NCBI GenBank assembly: GCA_023515745.1
Contig: JALECJ010000255.1
Coordinates: forward strand, 134,001 to 198,000
Direction: 5' to 3'
Source: Amoeboaphelidium protococcarum
Taxonomy: Eukaryota; Aphelidiomycota; Aphelidea
DNA: 64,000 nucleotides
Shown here one piece after another: positions 59,884-64,000 of the stretch. A model generated the notes under the pieces. The model ran no database searches, had not been told where the DNA came from, and worked only from the letters and a program-made list of their open reading frames with translations. A program made the translations under genes and the position numbers. The number at the start of each line of letters is the position of its first letter. Positions within the stretch are counted from its first letter, which is position 1.

Positions 59884-60001
59884 GCCACTGTCTGTCCCTA
59901 TATGTTAAATGATCAATTATCAATGTTTTTTTAATGTGTCTTATTTTCAGTCTCATTTTTTGTTTTCGTCCCGTCCAGTTTGAAACTCTGTGCTGCAAAT
60001 C

Positions 60002-62608
60002 ATGATGATTGACAAATTACTTGAACTGTTGGGATCTGAATTGACGCGTTTCATGCGTCCTATAGACATGTTTGAACTTTCCCTTACTCAGAAATATTTA
60101 CAGCAATACCTGCATTAAGATAAGGTGTCTGTCAGAGCCAGTTATTACGCCTACTATGGACCTGCACTCACTGCGTACTTGGTTAAAGATCATGGCTGGC
60201 TGCAACTTTAGACGCACGATGATTACAAGTTCTTTGTAGATGCAAGTATTAAGAATCATCAAGTCTTTAGAAAGTATCTATGTGATAATATATTGAAGGA
60301 AGAATATGAATTTGAAGAATGCCCCGGTCCGGTTGACGTTCTATATGAAACTTTTGACATTGATTAGAATTTCATTCCTGAAGGTTACAGAGATGACAGA
60401 GATGACGATGATGACGATGTTGATGATGGCCGGCAGAATAGGGAGCTAATAACTTTATTTTAAAATGGATTCTGGAGCTAATACGACGATGGATAGTATA
60501 ATGAGCTCATCATATGTAAATCTCTTGATTATTCTCGCTGTTTGATTTAGCATTTCATGGAATTTATTTATGATGGAGCGGACCCGAATGTCTCCTATAA
60601 AGATCTCTCGTACGGGTTTATTCAGGATGTTTTGTATGAGCATGGTTTGGAAGTAATGGTGGGCGAGTTGATTTAGAGAAATGCTGCAGCTGATATTGAA
60701 ATTGAAGGTGTAAGAACGTTTTACATCTCGTTGACGGCAGCTAGTGAAGTTTTTAGTGAATAAGTGTGCTCATTGTATCGCAAAGGTTCACTGAAAGAGA
60801 AATGCATCGAAGCAATGCTGAAGAACGCGTCATGGAAAGGACACGACTTGGTTGTTGAATTGTTTGAACCAGACAATTTTAACTCACCTCATTATGAAGA
60901 CTTGTTCGATGGTGAAGATTCTCTTCCTGCAATTGAGCGAAATGAACTCCCCTTCAAGCTAGCCAAAGCAATGATCAGCCACTCAAATTATGACTATAGT
61001 TATGCGCGATATCAGATCCTTTAGAATGAACGCTCAGAGTGGTACAGATCCCGTCGTGGTAGAGAATTGAGCGAAGATGAACGGAACTAGAGATTTGTTA
61101 AGGCGCGCAAGTTTATTGCTCCGCTACATCCGCGCTTTAAAGATGCTTTGAAGGATGTTACGTATGAACAGTTTGATCGATAGGCTTGGTAAGTTGACAC
61201 TGCTGATTTAATGCAGGTTGAGTCGCGAATAAACGTCATCGTCTCGATTCTTCATCATTATGGTAAGTTATATGCTGGCGATTCATATCTTGTGCGTCTT
61301 TTGGGATAATGTGTCAGTTGTGATGACTCTTAGAGAATTTATGTCACTAATGCCGATGTTATGTATTAGTTCTTTTCAGTTCTGTACAAGTGTTATCAGG
61401 AAGAAATAGACAAATCTAGTGTTGGCTTGGAATAGTTTGATTTGAACCTTTTTTCAGACGATGATTAGTGCTATGATGTGCTGAGAGAGGTGATTGCTTT
61501 AGTCATACAGTTCTAGGAATTTGATATGGGGAACGTTATCCTGAATCAATTTCATGATGTTTTCTTAAGTTTGATGCCGGAATATGGATCCTACCTAAGA
61601 CAGGATTTGATGTTGGCTGGATCTGTCTATTTTGATGGCAGAAGTACATGCAATTGTATGGATAGTACATGTTTAGTCTTTGGAGATCACGGTAAAGTTG
61701 GTGAATTTCTGTTCGACGGTGCGCATGGTTTTAAATACATTGTTTAATGTCTTGATGCAGAAGTTGTGAAGTACTTGTCACCATGCGTTTTGTGTCAGAG
61801 CTTGAAGAAACTTTAATTATATCTTCCGAAAGAATTAGAGAAAGCTGTTGTGTCTGTATTAAGCAATTGCTTTCCACAGCCTGAAAGGATGGCCGCATTT
61901 TTACGTGCTATGTAGCATTATGACTTGCCTGTTGAACTTGCTATGAATTAGCTGAAAAAGCTTCGCTCAGATGATATCATTGATATCGCATCATCATCTG
62001 ATCTTGAGATTTAGACTTTGTTTGGTGTAATAGCTGGTAATTCACCCACATAGCCTGATGCAAGTGTTTAAGTCAACTCCGCATAGCTCGTCATCTTGGT
62101 GAATTAATTTGAAAAATTAGCATCTGAAGAGTCGTCATACCCGGACAGTTGGACTCGTTCAATGTATAGAATAAAGCATATGTTCACCGTCCTTTGTTAG
62201 CAGCTGATCGCTATCAGTTAGAAATTTGGCGCAAGATATATGATTACCGAGTCTTTTGGATCTGATCTTCTGGTCAATCCAAATTTTCTCAATTGGGCTT
62301 TCGAAAGTGGTTAGTCGTATGAATTTGGGTTAACTGGACTTGACGATATGACAAGACTGAAATGGCTTTTCATTGCTCTTATTGAGAAATGCTGGATATT
62401 ATGTCCACAAAGCTTGCAGCAAATGGTCGATCATATTTGCGAAGATTCGTTGCCTTTTGGCCTCGATACCATGTCTGAATTTTATCGTAGTTCAAAGGAG
62501 TGGGCAGCTGATGTTGTAAAGTGTGTCAAGGAAAATGAGAATGTTGACATTTTACTGGATGATAGTATTGACGAACGCGACAATGTTGAATTTGTATTTT
62601 ATCAATGA
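60002..62608 (+). CDS. F-box-like 868-residue protein, tandem copy 2
   Basis: 868 residues from ATG 60002 (MMIDKLLELLGSELTRFMRP) to UGA 62606-62608, the same length as copy 1 and 118 bases downstream of it. The first 120 residues parallel copy 1 (DMFELSLTQKYLQQYLHQDK, SYYAYYGPALTAYLVKDHGW). An acidic stretch (RDDRDDDDDDVDDG) again lies near residue 140. The F-box core is weaker, lacking the Leu-Pro. Downstream of its stop another frame (from about 62600: EDIETVMTQVHYQLVFRLNY) stays open; because both copies have equal length I take 62608 as the true end, but a frameshifted extension is possible. Confidence 0.72.
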
Positions 62609-62995
62609 AGATATTGAAACTGTTATGACCCAAGTTCATTACCAATTAGTTTTTCGGCTCAATTACTATATAAGCCACCGGCCATATCGAATTATTTCAA
62701 ACATCCATAATCGTGGCAATTAAAATTTGAAGGCGATTGTCAATCAGCTCAAAGTCTAGGAGAAGTGTCCGTATGAAATTGTACCTAAAAGCGCATAATT
62801 CTTTAAAATTCAAGTAATGGAAGAGATTCTGAAATTTTCTGTTCTGCTTAATGTCATTTTGATGTTCACTCAGTTGCTGTTTCTGCAAGTTTCATCCAGA
62901 ATAGTACAATTAGGATTAAAATGTCAATTTTCATTACTCAATTCATCTCATCTCATATTCATGCAATGTTGGTTATCGTATCAAAAAGTTGCATC

Positions 62996-63703
62996 TCATA
63001 GCAGCAACATCCAAGCAGTGGACAGAGCCACCAAAGTTATAGACAGGAACGCGCTAATAGAACCAGAAGAACTGTTTACGTCATTACCTTCGGCAGTAGC
63101 ATTTCCAGAAGGAGTAGGAGTTACAGTAGTTCCAGTAGTCATGACAGTCTTCACCTTGGTAGAATCGGACATGACGCTTGTAGTCATGATCACAGACGTG
63201 AAGTATGGCGTGGAGGTGAAGGACGTGTCTGAAACCGTTTCACTCGCCTCTGAAGTTGACGTGGTGACAGTTTCAGAAGAGCTACTGGTAGAGGAAGAAG
63301 CGTCAGATGAGGTACTAGTTGACGTGGAAGTAGTGGAGCCAGCACTGACAGCAAAACGACCAGAATAGGCATACAGATTCTAACCATTAACTTGTTGCAC
63401 AGAGCGAATAGCGTATCCAGACTTTGGTTCAATGAAAGGGAATGTGCATGACACTTGCAGATCACTGACAAAGATTTCTTGATCCTCACACAGCTAACCT
63501 ACCACATCAATGTTCTCTGCAGGACCGCTCACAATCTGAAACTAAATCGTATCAGACGCACCATCCTGCTCTTGATAACGCCAGCTCAGGAACAGATTGT
63601 CGCCCTGAGTTACCGTGTTAGGAGTAGAGATACCATAAACACCAGCCTCAGCCACGCCAAATAAGCCCACAAAAGCAACCAATACTACTTTATAATTCAT
63701 CAT
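62996..63703 (-). CDS. GPI-anchored Ser/Thr-rich surface protein, Kre9/Knh1-type domain
   Basis: 235 residues. Signal peptide (NYKVVLVAFVGLFGVAEA), then an Ig-like beta domain of about 95 residues with the fungal GPI-anchored Ser-Thr-rich (Kre9/KNH) pattern: ISTPNTVTQGDNLFLSWRYQ, IQFQIVSGP and GYAIRSVQQVNGQNLYAYSG. A Ser/Thr stalk (STSTSTSSDASSSTSSSSE) follows, then PTPSGNATAEGNDVNSSSGS and a hydrophobic GPI tail (ITLVALSTAWMLLL). Such proteins sit in fungal walls or plasma membranes. UGA at 62996-62998. A near-identical fragment of its 3' end lies 6.1 kb away at 56910-57165. Confidence 0.85.
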
Positions 63704-64000
63704 AGAATAGATATGAAAACAGCAAACCAGTTTATAAATGTATCAGATTTTCAGATATCGTAATAGATAAGAAGAGAGAGTGAACTGACAGTTGAAACAA
63801 TTATATATCGCAACCGGGTGATGAGATTTGTTTGATGGAATCACTCGGCGACGGACGGCCAAGACTCACGCGTCAAAGATTTGTTTTGAGAATTTCATAT
63901 CACCATGTCGTTGTCTTAGTACCATTCAGTATTTCACCGTCAACATGACATGAGATAGTAGCACGCGACTTGTTTCTCTCTGTTTACACGGCGTGTATGA

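Noticed and set aside
62523-63368. Plus-strand frame running from the end of the second F-box-like gene into the GPI gene
   Set aside because: Its right half is antisense to the intact GPI gene, and the F-box-like copy already has the same length as its paralogue when it stops at 62608. Kept only as a possible frameshifted extension.
1-64000. Ciliate or diplomonad origin, suggested by the UAR=Gln code
   Set aside because: Spt8, a Kre9-type GPI protein, Thr synthesis genes, HSP78 and CAP-H2/Zwilch fit an opisthokont near Fungi better. Introns in about a dozen genes argue against diplomonads.
63905-64000. ATG-started frame ending in UGA exactly at the right edge
   Set aside because: Only about 31 codons, no recognisable motif, and it may be a chance frame or a first exon cut by the window; too little to annotate.
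1-64000. tRNA, rRNA or CRISPR features
   Set aside because: I looked for B-box-like GGTTCGAATCC patterns, rRNA landmarks and regularly spaced repeats and found none that fit.

Overview
This window is compact eukaryotic nuclear DNA (no bacterial or organellar features) that uses a non-standard genetic code. Nearly every conserved protein is continuous only if UAA and UAG are read as glutamine, and every well-supported gene ends at UGA. Genes lie on both strands with short spacers. Introns are short (about 49-79 nt), GT...AG, and often end in GTAG. Gene content is opisthokont and fungus-like: SPT8 and SGF11 (SAGA), a mevalonate-pathway decarboxylase, homoserine kinase beside aspartate-semialdehyde dehydrogenase, HSP78, MDM35, kinesin-1, and a GPI-anchored Ser/Thr-rich wall-type protein. 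It also holds animal-type genes that most fungi lack: condensin II CAP-H2, Zwilch and a FERRY3/C12orf4 homologue. Together with UAR=Gln, this best fits an aphelid of the Amoeboaphelidium type (sister to Fungi). The code is seen directly; the taxon is inference.

Layout. 0-2.4 kb: left-truncated beta-rich protein, arginase-family hydrolase, small secreted protein. 2.7-11.7 kb: SPT8, DHX37/ECM16 helicase, TIP41, DUF676 lipase, CaMKK-like kinase. 12.2-19.7 kb: nucleotide-sugar transporter, TOM40, PRP31, MVD1, small membrane protein. 19.8-26.2 kb: SEC16, PCH2/TRIP13. 26.4-29.6 kb: two tandem nuclease-like/kinase-like fusion genes of Crinkler-effector style. 29.9-43.5 kb: FERRY3, SGF11, CAP-H2, kinesin-1, MDM35, SNU13, CAPZB, Zwilch. 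43.5-52.1 kb: HSP78, LSM5, a seven-exon coiled-coil gene, THR1, HOM2, RAS. 52.1-57.2 kb: a decaying region with duplicated gene pieces around an intact HEMB. 57.2-63.7 kb: two tandem 868-residue F-box-like paralogues flanked by an intact GPI-protein gene and a broken copy of its 3' end.

How the genes relate. Most are unrelated housekeeping genes, as usual in a eukaryote. There are shared themes: SAGA (SPT8, SGF11), chromosome segregation and checkpoint (CAP-H2, Zwilch, PCH2), RNA processing (PRP31, SNU13, LSM5, DHX37), mitochondrial biogenesis (TOM40, HSP78, MDM35), and threonine synthesis (adjacent HOM2-THR1). Coordinates for spliced genes were assigned by eye from splice sites and reading-frame continuity.
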